Assembly: GCA_023014365.1 (NCBI GenBank)
Contig: JAEBUN010000003.1
Coordinates: 992,001 to 1,056,000, forward strand
Direction of reading: 5' to 3'
DNA from: Lepiota brunneoincarnata
Lineage: Eukaryota; Basidiomycota; Agaricomycetes; Agaricales; Agaricaceae
Length of the DNA: 64,000 bases
This document shows, one piece after another, positions 35,931 through 48,869 of the stretch. The translations under genes were made by a program, and so were the position numbers. The notes below the pieces were generated by a model. That model made no database searches. It was not told the origin of the DNA and worked only from the letters and a program-made list of their open reading frames with translations. Within the stretch, counting starts at the first letter, position 1. Every line of letters starts with the position of its first letter.

Positions 35931-37293
35931 CTACGTGTTTGTCTCCGACTCGTCCATTGCAGTAGCACTGGTGTAATACCAGATGTTGTAGCGTTTCTCA
36001 TTCAACTCCTCCGTTGCCCTCTCCCTCATGATATCGACCACAGCAGGAGGAACACCTTGCTTCACGAGGACTGACATGCTAGTTTGAAAAAATTCCTAAA
36101 GAGGATCAAAATATTACCTGTCAGCCTCTTGCCTAGGGTCATTACAGGAGTGTCGAACCTTCATGTTAACGCATGTGATCGCTCCAATCTCTTGGCCATG
36201 CCGAACACCCTTTCCAGCCCAGCCAGTTGGCGCCCAAAGTTCTCTGAACACGATATCTTTGACCGCATTGGTATTCTCCAACAAAATGTTGGGGAGCTGA
36301 TATGTGGAACTTCGCGTAGCCCTGCCAAAAATATCCAGCCATCCAGCATAAGAGGAAAGTCTGCGCGCATTCGCAATGTTCTCCTTGATACTGATCGCAG
36401 GTGAATAGGTGAATGGCTCAAGCGGCTCCCTATCCTCATCAAACCCGATCCATTCACCGTCGGGTATGAGTATCAATCCACCTAACATTTTTAGTGCTAA
36501 ATGTACAGCAAGGGAACAGTCAAGATGCGTACCCGGTTTGCATGCATTTTACGATACTTTCCAGAAGGCGCTGAGGTTCAGGAACCTAGGTCGAATAAAC
36601 TTCGGGGTCTGAACCTCATCTAGTGCCGGGAATGCGTGCTCACATGCTGACACACACAACGGCAGTGTATGATGTCGAACTTGCTTGTAGTATACTCGAC
36701 GGGAAGGCCGTCGATCAGGTTGTGTTGCCTAAAACTAAGGGAAGGTGAATGTTATTTGATGTCGCAAGAAGTGTAAATATTACACAAAGTTAGGAGGTGT
36801 CGATCTGTGCAAAGTCAAAATATGTATCGCTCACTGGTAGGATTGCTGACTGACCTATGCTTCAGAGGTGTGATATCCAGGCCGACGACTTGAGCCCTTG
36901 GAAACTGCTTGGCCATTTCGATTGCCCTAGACTCCCCGAATGGAATGTCATTCCGTCGCGAGGTGCTGGAATTCATACGTATGGAGCGTACCAGATTCCT
37001 GACCCGCAACCGACATCCATAATCCTGGATTCATTTGACATCATGAGCCACTCAACTACCGCAGATAAATCGGAGGGATACAGCCCCCCTATCATCAGGG
37101 ACCACATTCTGTGCTGGACGTCCAAACGCTGGGACGGTGTATATTCAGCGCCGAGATCAGCCATATATCCGATGAAGCGTTTACCGACATTCAGCTCCTG
37201 GACGCTATTGTTTAATTTGTATGGTTCCTGTGGGCATGGTGTGAACCCAGAGACGCGAATACAACCTAGATAATTCACCACAGAATTATTCAT
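35931..37293 (-). CDS. SAM-dependent methyltransferase, LaeA-like/ubiE-type fold
   Basis: From 37293 the product starts MNNSVVNYLGCIRVSGFTPC, then YTPSQRLDVQHRMWSLMIGGLYP and motif I RIMDVGCGSGIW. The next exon carries AIEMAKQFPRAQVVGLDITPL (ribose-binding acidic residue). Later exons read FDIIHCRCV, GGLILIPDGEW and IKENIANARRLSSYAGWLDIFG, and the last exon ends IWYYTSATAMDESETNT. This layout fits the large fungal family to which LaeA (regulator of secondary metabolism) belongs. The substrate and process cannot be told, and no biosynthetic cluster is nearby. Six or so introns of about 50-60 nt were needed. Confidence 0.82.
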
Positions 37294-37549
37294 GTTGAGT
37301 AGCCGCCACGATTCTTTGTCGGCGTCCAGGTTGTTGTCGAAATGATATTGTCGTCTACTTTCCGTGGGTAAAGCAAAACCAATGTGAGAATCAGAAGTGT
37401 GTGATATTCGCAGGCGCTATTCTTGTTCGTGCCGGGCCCCTCGGAAGTGAGTAGGGAATATTATTCATTCCAGAAAACGGATTGGTTGACCGAAATGTAT
37501 TTCACATGCTTGACATACATGAAGAAAGTAATTTTTGAGATACGTGTTT

Positions 37550-38239
<690 letters not shown>

Positions 38240-38466
38240 GATACTGCGGTCGCTTTCGTCTGTCCAACGAGCTGAACGGTGGAGTCTTCGACAAAAGCAA
38301 GAGCCGGTTTTTGATTGATCAAAGAAAGAGAGGAAGCAGCTTTGTCATCATCTGTGTATGGCCCGTGCGTTTTGCGACATAAGGTTTGATTAGTTGATCG
38401 CTGACTAATACACGCGTTCCAGACGCGTTCTCGCGACGCTTGACCGCACAGGTACATTGATCTCAC
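38240..38466. promoter_or_regulatory. Bidirectional promoter, ubiquitin-eS31 / RFC3
   Basis: 227 bp between the two ATGs. It must contain the strong ribosomal-protein promoter and the RFC3 promoter. AG/CT-rich stretches (aaagaaagagaggaag near 38322) are visible, but no known motif is certain. Confidence 0.5.
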
Positions 38467-39882
38467 ATGGACTCTGACGAGGATACTCTCATGTCGGATA
38501 TCGACTCTTTACCGACGCTGCCAAAAGGCAAAGGAAAGGCCGTTGACGTGGGTGCTCCCGACTTGGAGTCGCTGCCCTGGTAGGTACTTAATCCTATTTC
38601 ACGCCTCGCTCGGTCTCACAAATATAGGGTTGAGAAGTACAGACCTATTACATTAGATGACGTTGTCTCACATAAAGATATTACGAGCACAAGTTGGTCT
38701 TGAAGCTGGTTCGGTTCATTTACACTAATGCAGAGCTTCACCAGTCGAACGGTTTATCGAAAGGAACCGCCTACCCCATTTGTTATTCTATGGACCCCCG
38801 GGGACAGGAAAAACCTCGACAATTCTAGCAGTGGCGAGGCGAATATACGGTGCAGATTATAAAAAGCAGATACTCGAAGTAAGTCCCCGGAGATCTAATA
38901 GAACGCCGCCCAGAAATCTGAGAAATTCGGTGTATCAATAGCTCAACGCTTCAGATGATCGTGGTATCGACGTAGTTCGCGAACAAATTAAGCAGTTCGC
39001 CGAAACGAGAACATTATTCTCAAAGGGCTTCAAACTCATCATTTTGGACGAGGCGGACATGATGACACAGGCGGCGCAAGCGGCTCTTCGTCGAGTGATC
39101 GAGCAATATACAAAGAACGTTCGATTTTGTATCATCTGCAACTATGTCAACAAGATCGCCCCCGCCATTCAGAGTCGTTGTACGCGATTTAGATTCTCCC
39201 CACTGCCAATACCTGAGGTCGAGAAACGCATCAACACTGTCGTTGACTCAGAGAAGTGAGTTCGGATCGCACAGCGCCGCCAGTATCACGATTGATTTAT
39301 GAAACATAGTGTTCCTCTGACTACGGACGGAAAAAACGCCCTTCTGAAATTATCCAAAGGAGATATGCGACGAGCCCTCAATGTTTTACAAGCTTGTCAC
39401 GCTGCATACGATATCATCGGTGAAACGGAAATCTACGCTTGCACAGGCAATCCACACCCCTCCGACATAGAGAATATTGTTAATTCCATGCTGTCGGACG
39501 AATTTACTGCATCATACCAGAGTAATCATCTCGATTTCCTCGTTGACATCACACCCTTTCTGATTTACATTATCCTTTGATCCCAGTGATATCGAAAATG
39601 AAAACGGAACGGGGACTGGCGCTACAAGATCTTCTCACCGGCTCTTTTGATTACCTAGAGACAATTGAACTCAAACCCCATGCGAGAATATTTCTACTCG
39701 ATTACCTTGCTGCTACAGAGTAAGACTTGGTTCACGTCGGACTTGCAATCCATTGAGCAAGGAAACTGATGGAGCGCTTTGTCTTCAGGCACCGTTTATC
39801 AACGGGTGGTAGTGAAAGAATACAATTGACAGCGCTTCTTGGGGCTTTCAAGACCGCCGTGGAATTATCCACGAGAGGTTGA
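38467..39882 (+). CDS. RFC3: Replication factor C subunit 3 (clamp loader, human RFC5 orthologue)
   Basis: AAA+ subunit of the complex that loads PCNA onto primed DNA. Exon 1 is MDSDEDTLMSDIDSLPTLPKG ... SLPW; an intron splits W-VEKYRPITLDDVV. Exon 3 is IERFIERNRLPHLLFYGPPGTGKTST (Walker A) after ITST. Next come LNASDDRGIDVVREQIKQFAETRTLFSKGFK, ILDEADMMTQAAQAALRRVIEQ (Walker B DEAD) and IQSRCTRFRF (SRC arginine-finger motif). The C-terminal domain has KGDMRRALNVLQAC and GGSERIQLTALLGAFKTAVEL. The sequence tracks yeast Rfc3 closely throughout. About 350 residues, as usual. All introns of about 50-60 nt keep the frame. Confidence 0.95.
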
Positions 39883-41450
39883 TAAGCACCCGCCCATAGG
39901 ATCAACTGATGAACATTCCATACTATCCTGTGCTGCGTCGGTTGTTGAATTTCACCTTTGAGGTTTCCGTTCTCCATGATACTATCATTGTCACCAACGC
40001 CATACTTCTGTTTCTGATTTTTGATGGATCATGACTGAGCGATCCAAGAGCTCGTCTAATACCAAGAAACCGGAACCATAGCCTTCTCGTATCCTACCAG
40101 GCTCGATACACAGAAACACGATTGATTCTCACAGGCTTGACAGCTAGAATGGCCGAACTTCAACCCGATTATCAACTGCGCTCTATTTTTTGATGCGTCT
40201 TCGAGATCTCCACACTTCGATTTTACATTCAACCTGTGCTCAACTTTGGGGGCGCAGCATCGCGCGTTGTCATTTCGTCCGAATATTTTAATAACCCTGG
40301 ACAGTCTTTTTTTTGTCCTTATCGTGCACGCAATGCCAAATATTCTCGTCCGAAATCCCTTTGAAGACGCCCCTGCAAGGCACGTATCAACGCCTATGCA
40401 AATTAATCCACATGGTTAACTGTCCAACAACTCAAGGATCAGGGCGACGTGAACCAGAAGCCCAAAACTGCTTGCCGCATCAAAAACTCAGTGATCAAAT
40501 CCCATGCTCCTATGTTCAACGGACATAGTCTAACGCTAAATAGCAAGAGACCACCTAGCCGGTCTCACGCCATCGGGTCGGTGTAAGTCCGAAATAAGGC
40601 TAGGGGCTTCGAATGCGATGAAAACCATCACAGTCGCCTCTTCACCTTGGTCATCATCGACATCATCACACCGCCTCAAGCGGACGTGGGGCAACGTTGG
40701 ACAAGATTAGCAGTCCCTAAGTTCTCCACTCTCACATACTCCGTCTCCGATCAGAAGTTTGTAGACCAGCAATCTCCCTCATGATAGAAGAATTTTCAAT
40801 AATATTAAATAATGCATAGGCAGGCCGGCGTAAATGAGAGTGTGGAAGAAATGATGGTACTACTGGTACGTAGGAGGGGGCAAGGCAAAAAAGAGAGGAA
40901 AGCAAAAGGCTATGCGCTAAAGCAATGAAGACTATTGCGTAGAATTACAGAATGCTTGTGATGTTGGGGGATAATATGTGATCAGTAATTACCGGGGTAA
41001 CCATGAATCGAGAGCGAGTGACTTGGAGAATGAAAGGGTAGGGTAAAGGAGTGCAGAAATCTAGGAAAAGAATGTATGCTGGAAAAGAATGAATGGGCGA
41101 ACGAGCGAGTGAAAAGCAAGACCGAGTAGGAGTAAAAGCCTAGTACTGATTAGATCTCGGAGCGAGAAGGTGAAGTTGAGTACATGAGCAGTACAGTACA
41201 ACACGAACAACACAACCGCAACAGCGTATGGAGAAAGTGCAGCAGAACTACAAGTGAAAAGTTGAGGGGAGTATAGTACAGAGTCAGAAGTGATATCGTG
41301 CGGCATGAAAGCAAAGCCAGTATTAACTCGCGAAAACAAGAACAGAAAAAGAGTCCACGGACGGCGGGTAAAGAAGAGGGTGTCACAAGAAAAAGAAAAA
41401 GGAAAAGAAAATAACAAAGAAAAAAAAAAGAGGAAACTGTTTATTGAGAC
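39883..41450. other. Convergent intergenic region, RFC3 / Zn2Cys6 gene
   Basis: About 1.57 kb with no supported gene. The right end (41050-41450) is purine-rich on the plus strand and probably is the 3' UTR of the minus-strand regulator. The ORF at 40313-40528 lacks any recognisable motif. No tRNA, snoRNA or repeat could be confirmed by eye. Confidence 0.4.
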
Positions 41451-43789
41451 GGGGTGAGGGCCGATGAGAGGTAGTCCAAGGTGTTACTTGTGGCGGTGTA
41501 GGCCTCCTCAACTTTGAGCCGCTGGTAACCTAATCTTGTCGTCAGTAGCTGGTCTGCCATGTACGAGGATAATACATACGAATATACGCGCATTCCCTTG
41601 AAAAGACCCCAAGCGCATGAAGTCCGACCTTCAAATTATTCCTGAGATCTTCCTCGCTGGTGGATGTTGGCCATGATACTTGGGTTGCCTGACGTCTTGA
41701 GAGCTCGTCGATGAATACTTGACAGGCCATTTGCCAGAGCGCCTATAAGATGGGTTAATGGAGGGCCAGACGGGAGTCGGAGCATGCGACGTACACCATA
41801 GACCGAATTGACAAAGCCAAGTTTGCTCAGGTCAATTCCATTGAAGTCAACCATATCACAAGCTGCTTGCACACATTTCTGATTTGAAACGGGATCTGCA
41901 TAGGAGAATGTCCCGTGTAGCTTGATCGTAGCCGCACTCGTGAGGCTATGGATGAGCAAGATGGTGCGTGCATTAGCAGTGTTGGCTCCGGGTTGTGAAA
42001 GCGAAGGGATCCGTGTTCGAAAATCGTCGATGAGCCCATCGATGGAACGGAATGCTGCAGAGAATGCGTCGTATTCCCTTTTTGGCATATCTGTTGCCTC
42101 GTGGATAAGTAGTGGTGGTGTTGTTAATCTGAAACGACTTACTAGGTCCCCATTGACCCGTGAGATGAGTGGCTCTGTGGCATAGGATCGAGGCCTTCAC
42201 AGCTAATGCTGTGAGCGATGTGTCGTTCCGGGCGTTGAATGAATAGCCTGCTAGGAAAACCTTGACGGTGGAGTTGCCCTGTATCTCATTGCTTAGGCAG
42301 CCCTGGAAGGGGTTAAGCCGAATAGTCAGGCGAGTCATTTATTATTGTTGACCCACCATTTTGTAATCATGGCTGTCAAACGGCCAAGGGGTGTCAATTT
42401 GCAAACCTGGGGCCTCCAAAGCACCACAAACGCCACTTGGGGGTTCAAGGGCAACTGAGATCAATTTGTGGAGCGTAAAGACTGCCCAAAACCCATTGAT
42501 GTATTCACCTTCCTCCACAGTGCTTTGGGGAGGTGGTGGCAATATGGGCATCTCGGAACTTATTCCGATAAGGCACAGCGGCGGATAGTTTGCGGACCGC
42601 AGTTTATGAAGCTGTGAGCTAAGGACAAGTGACACAGCGGACCCCAACCGGCTTTTGGCCTCGAGAAAGCGACCAGTGCGGAAAAAGTACGTAGCCAATA
42701 ACACCTCTGCTTGGAGTGTGTGTAGTATCCGTTTCGGGTGATTGCCCAGGGTATCAGTGACTACATGTCGCAATGCGCGGATGAGAAGCACGGACTCGTC
42801 CACTTGGGAAGGGATCCTCGGCCGCGATAGATGAGTACCCCAGAGGTAGACAGTAGTAAGAAGAGCGGGACTGGGACGCAAATGATGTCCGAACGGATGT
42901 GAAAGTAAAGCGGAGTGATGGAATGAAGAAATGTCAAGAAAGAACCCAAATTCTGCGGCATGTGGGAGAAACTTTTCGAGTCTGTACAATGGTGAGCGGA
43001 ATGTTGAGAGGTGAAACGATGGCGGGGGTAAGAAACTCACAGGAACTGAATGAGAGGTTGTGGGGGCTCCTGAAGAGCATTGTGTGAACAAGCGATGCCC
43101 TCCTCAGCTGAGCCCGAACATACCTCATTGCTAGAAGAAGGAGAAATCGGTATCAACTGGCGAGAAGGTGATATAGAAGCGCTCGAGCCTGTGGATTGAG
43201 TCATTGCCTCGAGAGCATTAAAGTTATTCCAGTGCCTACCAGAAGGGAGACTAGATGTTGTCGATGTTGGGGAGAAGGGGGAATAGGGGCCAAGGTGAGC
43301 AGGCACTGGGGCATGAAGTGGTGGAGAATCCGAAAAGCGATTCTGGGTGAAGCGGTCATAAGGATCGTGGAGGGTGACTGAGGGTGTAGCAGCCTCTGGG
43401 TTCTCGAGTTCGAAAACACGGGCCTCGAGTCGGGATATGGTCTCCTCCAAGCACCGTGTCCTTGACTTGCCGAGACCATTGTCATACTCGCAAGGATCTG
43501 CTTTGGCGTGTTTTGTACATGGACCACAAATCGGTTTTGTGCCGTCACATTTCTACGAAGGGGAGAGTATGGATGTCAGAGGGGGGGGAGGAAATGTTGG
43601 GGGGTCGGGATACGCACAATTTTGAGGGCCCTTGGATGATGACGCGTAGAATGTCAGAGGAGTGATAAGGAACGAAGAACGTGTTATGGCTTACCTGCAG
43701 ACGGAACAAGCTTTCCCCCTCTTCAGCGGCTTCGACACCCCGGAACGTATTGGACCAGAGCTTGGACTCCTTGAGCTTTCGGCGATCAT
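41451..43789 (-). CDS. Zn2Cys6 fungal transcription factor
   Basis: The start at 43789 gives MIAESSRSPSSGPIRSGVSKPLKRGKACSVC. Splicing through a 13-nt microexon (43618-43630) completes the zinc cluster CSVCRALKIKCDGTKPICGPC ... C (C-x2-C-x6-C-x6-C-x2-C-x8-C), followed by a linker and coiled segment SRTRCLEETISRLEARVFELE. A Ser/Pro-rich region precedes the middle homology region: FLDISSFHHSALL, VYLWGTHLS, ILHTLQAEVLLATYFFRTGRFLEAKSRLGSAV, and GFWAVFTLHKLISVALEPP with the typical IDTPWP. The C-terminal exons include WPTSTSEEDLRNNLKVGLHALGVF and end LDYLSSALTPSQ at 41451. This is the standard layout of a binuclear-cluster regulator; its target genes are unknown. Confidence 0.93.
43618..43630 (-). 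other. 13-nt microexon in the zinc cluster
   Basis: The sequence GGCCCTCAAAATT on the minus strand lies between an acceptor (CAAG) and a donor (GTGCGT). It supplies the last G of an Arg codon plus ALKI between CSVC and KCDG. Flanking introns are about 64 and 65 nt. Skipping it would shift the frame (13 nt) and remove half of the cluster spacing. Confidence 0.8.
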
Positions 43790-44578
43790 CGCCAGTCAGT
43801 ACTCGGTATGCTTGAGGGCACGAGACGCCCGAACGGATCAATTGGGAAAAGAGAGAATGGATAGCGAGCCATTATATAGGATTTGCGAAAGACCACAGGT
43901 CGGAACTTCATGTCGGAGTGACGGTGTAGAACTCGAGAGAGCTGGCCACAGCCATAAGATTCGTCCCACCCAAGATCGATCTTCGGCATCTCCCCGCAAG
44001 CCGGTCACCGGTCACGTGAACGCATTCCCCCCTTACGGCTGTGTTCCCATCGGCCCCATCGTCCCCAACCCCATCACTCGGACGATATCGATGGGGTATT
44101 TGCATGTTATTACCTTGCTCTGACCCAGCAATTAATCCTTTCACACCCACTCTATGTGCCTGGCCATACGCAGCAATTTGGTCTCATCCGATACTTTAGG
44201 CCCTCTCTTGAAATGAAATGGTCCCTTCTCGAGCTCCCCGTTAACCGCAGTCAAACAGCAAGTCCACCTAATAAAAATTGTGCAAGAGGTGACAAGCGTT
44301 ATGCGCTCCTGATATTACAGTAAGTAGGTTTTTCACTGCCTCTGGACTCTAGGTCGCGCCAAAATTAGGACCGGTTTGCATCGCGTTCGCCTTGAGCCAT
44401 GATGCATGACGTATGGGTCCTCGCTGGGCTTGTGCCTCGATCAACTAACTCGCCTCGAGGTGGTTCGCTTCAATGTCTTCCTCCGCTAGTCTCTCCCGAC
44501 TCACAGCATTTGCCAACCCTCCACCCGAACCCACTGTAGTCATCCAGCCGTACTGCTGACTAACACCTGGCCGAGGTA

Positions 44579-45172
44579 ATGAACGGACCCCTCTTCGCAC
44601 CGTTGGGGCCCTGGGGATATGCTGTCAAGCCCGCAGACCTGTTGATTATTCTCCTAGTTCATCTCGGGGTTCAGGCGTCCAATGCCGGGTCACATGCACA
44701 ACAACAAACTAACAAGATGCGGCACAGCCACGCCCCACCCAAAGAATTAAAATTCACTAAACTGGACCTAAACTGGACAATGCTACATGTCACGCCCAAC
44801 TCGCGCTTCATTTCTTGCTATGATACTCGCTGCTGTGGTGACCAGGTTCATGAACACTCGATCAGGGATGCCTTAACATTGTGTGGCAAACCCAAGCAAA
44901 CGGTATCGGTCAAGAAGTCCACCGTGTACGTTCATTCAGACCCGAGTCCTTGGCAGGCGCTGGCTACCTCCCCTGCAAACTCGGAAATCGATCGTAGCTT
45001 ATCTACCAAATCCCCGAACCCAAACCCACCTCTTATGGTAAATTTCCAGATGGGCCGATTCACAATGGACTCCTTCACCCCTACCTTCACCAGCCCAGAA
45101 ATTCCACCGGAAGAAAATTTTCCAACGGAGCACCCTGAAATTATTCTTGCGGATACCTGTCAACCCCCGTGA
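44579..45172 (+). CDS. Hypothetical ORF, uncertain
   Basis: An open frame of 197 residues starts with MNGPLFAPLGPWGYAVKPAD and a hydrophobic stretch LLIILLVHLGVQA. A possible upstream exon (ATG at 44474, MSSSASLSRLTAFANPPPEP) could join via a weak GT before 44579. The rest has no domain that I recognise. It could be a real lineage-specific protein, a pseudogene or chance. Neighbouring stretches up to 46009 show only short overlapping frames. Confidence 0.25.
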   Translation: MNGPLFAPLGPWGYAVKPADLLIILLVHLGVQASNAGSHAQQQTNKMRHSHAPPKELKFTKLDLNWTMLHVTPNSRFISCYDTRCCGDQVHEHSIRDALTLCGKPKQTVSVKKSTVYVHSDPSPWQALATSPANSEIDRSLSTKSPNPNPPLMVNFQMGRFTMDSFTPTFTSPEIPPEENFPTEHPEIILADTCQPP

Positions 45173-46009
45173 TCCCATCGACGTTATCGGCAAGGTGAAG
45201 AAACCCAGCGTGTCTTCTAAAGAAAAATGTAACTCGTCTAGTGACTGGACAACCGTCAACATGATCAGACATGATCTCGCAGCCAATATACCCTATCATC
45301 TTCTTTCAATGGAAGACCCCTCGATCAAGCATTTCTCGACCCTATTTCTGTAACCCCCATACACCACAACTTATCCCGGCGCGCTAGGAGAATATCAAAC
45401 CACGTCCCACGTTGGCCGACAAAACCTCCCCAGTCCATAAATATCCAAGTCTCTCCTAGTCACTTGCTCTTTCTCCTCATTGATCCGTTATCTCTCGGGT
45501 GTCCATCCCCTGGGCGTATCCAAGTACCCTAACGTGAGGTCTGTCAAACTCAGTCCCATTGTGTCCTGGTCGTTGCGATGGAGGGACGAGAATGGAATTC
45601 AGAGATCAGAATTGGCAAGGATCGAGTACCAGCGTTCTTTTCTCGTCTTGGAGGGTGCATCTCACCCTCAATTCCTCTAGCCCCCCTCCTCCCTCGCCTG
45701 ACTTGCAGGGCTGCTTCGTGTTTCACCATGATTGCACCACAATTTGGGCTGTTAATATACCCTATTTTCGACCTCGGATTTCCCGACTCCACCGCTATCG
45801 CTCGAACACTGGCGTTGGTGTGAACTTCTCTGCATTCTTGTTATCAGGGTGCCGTCGTTTTACAGCAAAAACCATTCGTCTGCGAAGAAAAGAAGACGCC
45901 ATAACGAGTGCAGCATGGTATGTACAACAATAATGAACGGGGGTATCCAATATGTTTCCAATCGCAAGTTCTCGAATTGCATTCGTAGCCCCCCCCTCCC
46001 CCCCTCAGC

Positions 46010-48029
46010 TCATGCACCCCCAAGTTTACGCTTCTTCAGCTCGCTAACAGCGCATCCAAAATCGTCATGAAACGAGAGCCGACTACACCCTCCTACTGGT
46101 ATTACCACCTCGTTGAGCGTCTGAGACTCTGAGCGCTGAAGTTCCGGTGAGATCGTAACGTGGCTTATCCCATAGGCCTGAAAGCAATGCTGTAGCGTTT
46201 GCTCGGTCGTCTCCCATTGCTCGAGCGAGGTTCCAGCGGGTACGCAAACGTGCAAAGATGCCAAGATCACCCTTTGGATTTGTGGCAATGGTTTGTCAAT
46301 GATGCGATAGCCCACGGAACAGTGAATGGTAATAATAACGATGATGGTGTGGAAGGAAGAGTAGTTTTCGGTGTCAGTATTCATATATCTTCCTGGAAGA
46401 AGAAAGGAAGGTGATGCCCAGATGGCGCCAGACTCACGATTGAGACAGGTGCCAGACATGGAGATCATGGACAGAAAGGACATCAGGGATCTATGATAGG
46501 CGCGAAGATTGCATCAGTGTGAATTGCTGTTGATTTTCAAGGGAGGGATGAGTGAGACACACCGCTATCAGATCAGCTTTAACTTTGGCGAGATCAAGAT
46601 ACAACGGAGCTGCCTCGAGCAAAATTCGCCCAGACTTCAAGGCTGTGAGGGAAGAGTCATTCCGAAGATTACCCAAACGCAGTGTTTTCTTGTTCTAATC
46701 ATAGGCGACTCACTCATGGGAACAGCACTTGCGAATATGATTAGACTGATGGCCAGAGACACAGACGGATCGGCGTAGAGGCGTCTGGGCGATTCTAATT
46801 TCCACATGATGACAGCAGCAATTATCACGCCGATATCTGTGAACGACGCAACGAGCTTAGGGGGGTCCTGTTGTGGCTCAAAGAAAAGGACACACTGTTG
46901 ACAGCGTCGCCAAAGAGGTGGACTAAAACACCAGCCAATCCAAGGTTATGTTGGTGGACTGCGATCGGAGGGTCGATTGTATGGTTATGGGTTGCATGCT
47001 GTGGTTGATGTTTTCAATATCAGTATATTTTTGTCTTCCTGGGACAGACGGAAGGGACGCATCAAAAAGGAAAGTGACATACGATATGGTCTCGAACAGT
47101 GTCATTATCAATTGGCTCGGGGTTCGGTTCCGCTATATGTGTCGAAGCGGAGTGTCCGTGTCCGTGTCCGTGCCCATGGTGGTCTAAGTTTGTTCATCAA
47201 AAAACCAGTACGATTTAGTTCTGTGGGCAGCGCACCATGCACGACCATCGCGCTTATTATGTTTAGTCCCAAACCGACACAGCCAATGATCAGGACCATG
47301 ACAGGTTCTTGGACTTCTTCCACATGCACAAAACGCTCGATGGATTGGAGGAAGATTGAGAGAGCCAGAGCCAATAGGAAAACGCCATTAAAGAATGCGC
47401 CTGCGTAACGTTGGTGGAATGAATATGGTATTCATTATCAAAGCAACTTGTGTATGCTTACCAACCAGTTCTGCGCGATGGAAGGCGTAGGTAAATTCAA
47501 CAGTCTGGAAATAGCTCATGAAGCGAGGCAGATGACTCAAAGGAGCATAGACCAACGTGTTCGCCGCTGTCGTGGAGCTATTATTGTGCTGGTCAGGTTT
47601 CTCTCGGTCCAGGGAAAAAGTGTTGTACACAAACGTACATAGGCAGCGATGAAGGCAATAACACTGCAATAGCAACTTCAACAATAGAGGCAGCCCAAGG
47701 TACATCCGAGACTCACTATGCCACAATGTCCTGTGAGGTGAATATATTAATTAAGGTCAAGTACTCACTAGGGGCACATACCACTCACGTTCAAGTAGTG
47801 AAACTGGCATTAGCGTCAGCTCACGCCAGAGTATTAAGATGCTCTTAGACGGACCGCATCAGCAATGAGTGCTAGGCTCTTTGTCCTGAATCCCACTGAG
47901 GATACCAGGAGATAAACCCTGCAATAAAGAATCCTGAATCAAGGAATACTCGCCAGCGATTTCTGCTATGAAGAATGCTAAACTAATTCCCAACACAATC
48001 CCGATCCTCGTCGTATTCTTCAGCTGCAT
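46010..48029 (-). CDS. Cation diffusion facilitator zinc transporter (Zrc1/Cot1-like)
   Basis: It moves Zn2+ (or related ions) out of the cytosol, usually into the vacuole. The start at 48029 gives MQLKNTTRIGIVLGISLAFFIAEIA. A GC-AG intron (47895-47953) leads to VGFRTKSLALIADA, and a 15-nt microexon (47789-47803) supplies FHYLN before DIVAYVIAFIAAY, so the metal-site motif ADAFHYLND (H-x3-D type) is complete. Then come FTYAFHRAELVG, AFFNGVFLLALALSIF, a His-rich loop HHGHGHGHGH near 47151-47184, HNHNLGLAGVLVHLFGDAVNS (second metal-site D) and VIIAAVIMWKLESPRRLYADP. The cytosolic domain has IPDVLSVHDLHVWHLS and a beta-rich end stopping at 46010. Six membrane segments are compatible. Exact joints near 47540-47660 are uncertain. 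Confidence 0.9.
47789..47803 (-). other. 15-nt microexon encoding FHYLN of the metal site
   Basis: Minus-strand TTTCACTACTTGAAC lies between CAG and GTGAGT, in phase 0. The five residues complete ADAFHYLND, the segment with a conserved His and Asp of the transport site in CDF proteins. Flanking introns are about 51 and 57 nt. Confidence 0.75.
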
Positions 48030-48869
48030 GATTACGATGTAGAAGGCTTCTACGATGTTCGGATGCCGTCGTCCCGTCCTTCCCAACTGCGCTCGGTAGA
48101 TAGGGCTCGGTGGGTGGTAAAAGAAGAAAACAAGGTCCGGCGAGGAGACCCAGTGTGGTGGTACGAGCGCGTGCCCAAAAGAAGCCTGTACGTCACTACA
48201 CGGTCCTCTGAACAGGAGATGGCTAGGATGAGTGCAGGTGGGAAACATCCTGTCACAACAGCATTTCAAGCCGTTGAACGTACTTTGGCCTGGTGCTGGC
48301 TCCCACCCGGCTGGAATCACTCGGCTCGGTTGTCTGTGAGTATCCTGCACCGACAATTGGCACACCCCGGCTCTTGGTATGAACATTGAGTCACCCTCAG
48401 CGACACGTGTACCATTTACTCCTCATTTCCAACATGTATTAGGGCGCACAGAAATGCTGTGGTGAGAAACATGCGGCGCCAAGCATTAACACATCCAGAC
48501 TTGCAATGAGGCAGGAATACGACAGAACGTTCAGGAGGGTGCCAGTGCGCTTTGTCGACGTGACTCAGCAAAAACTGACACTGCGGAATATCTATCGTTC
48601 ATGATCGGAGGCTCCTATCCCCCATACACCGCTATACACTACGACCCCAACCCGTCTCCTTGGGGCTAGTTAGCTTATGAACAATGTCACCCCGGCAGCT
48701 GGGCTGTACCATTCCGTCGTCCATCCGACGATGAAATTTGAATAACTTCGGGACGCGTATGGGTTGATGAAAACAATGACTTGCGTAGGCATAACGGCAA
48801 AGGTAAGATGGTGACCATCGGAAGTGAACGGACGGCGGACATGAAATAGGAACTTTCGGCGTAGAAAAA
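48030..48869. other. Intergenic region between CDF and EMC5 genes
   Basis: About 0.84 kb. The overlapping frame that continues upstream of 48029 on the minus strand has no recognisable content and is treated as 5' leader or promoter. No other gene is supported. Confidence 0.4.

Noticed and set aside
41050..41430. Purine-rich tract as a repeat element
   Set aside because: It lacks a regular unit; most likely the 3' UTR of the Zn2Cys6 gene.
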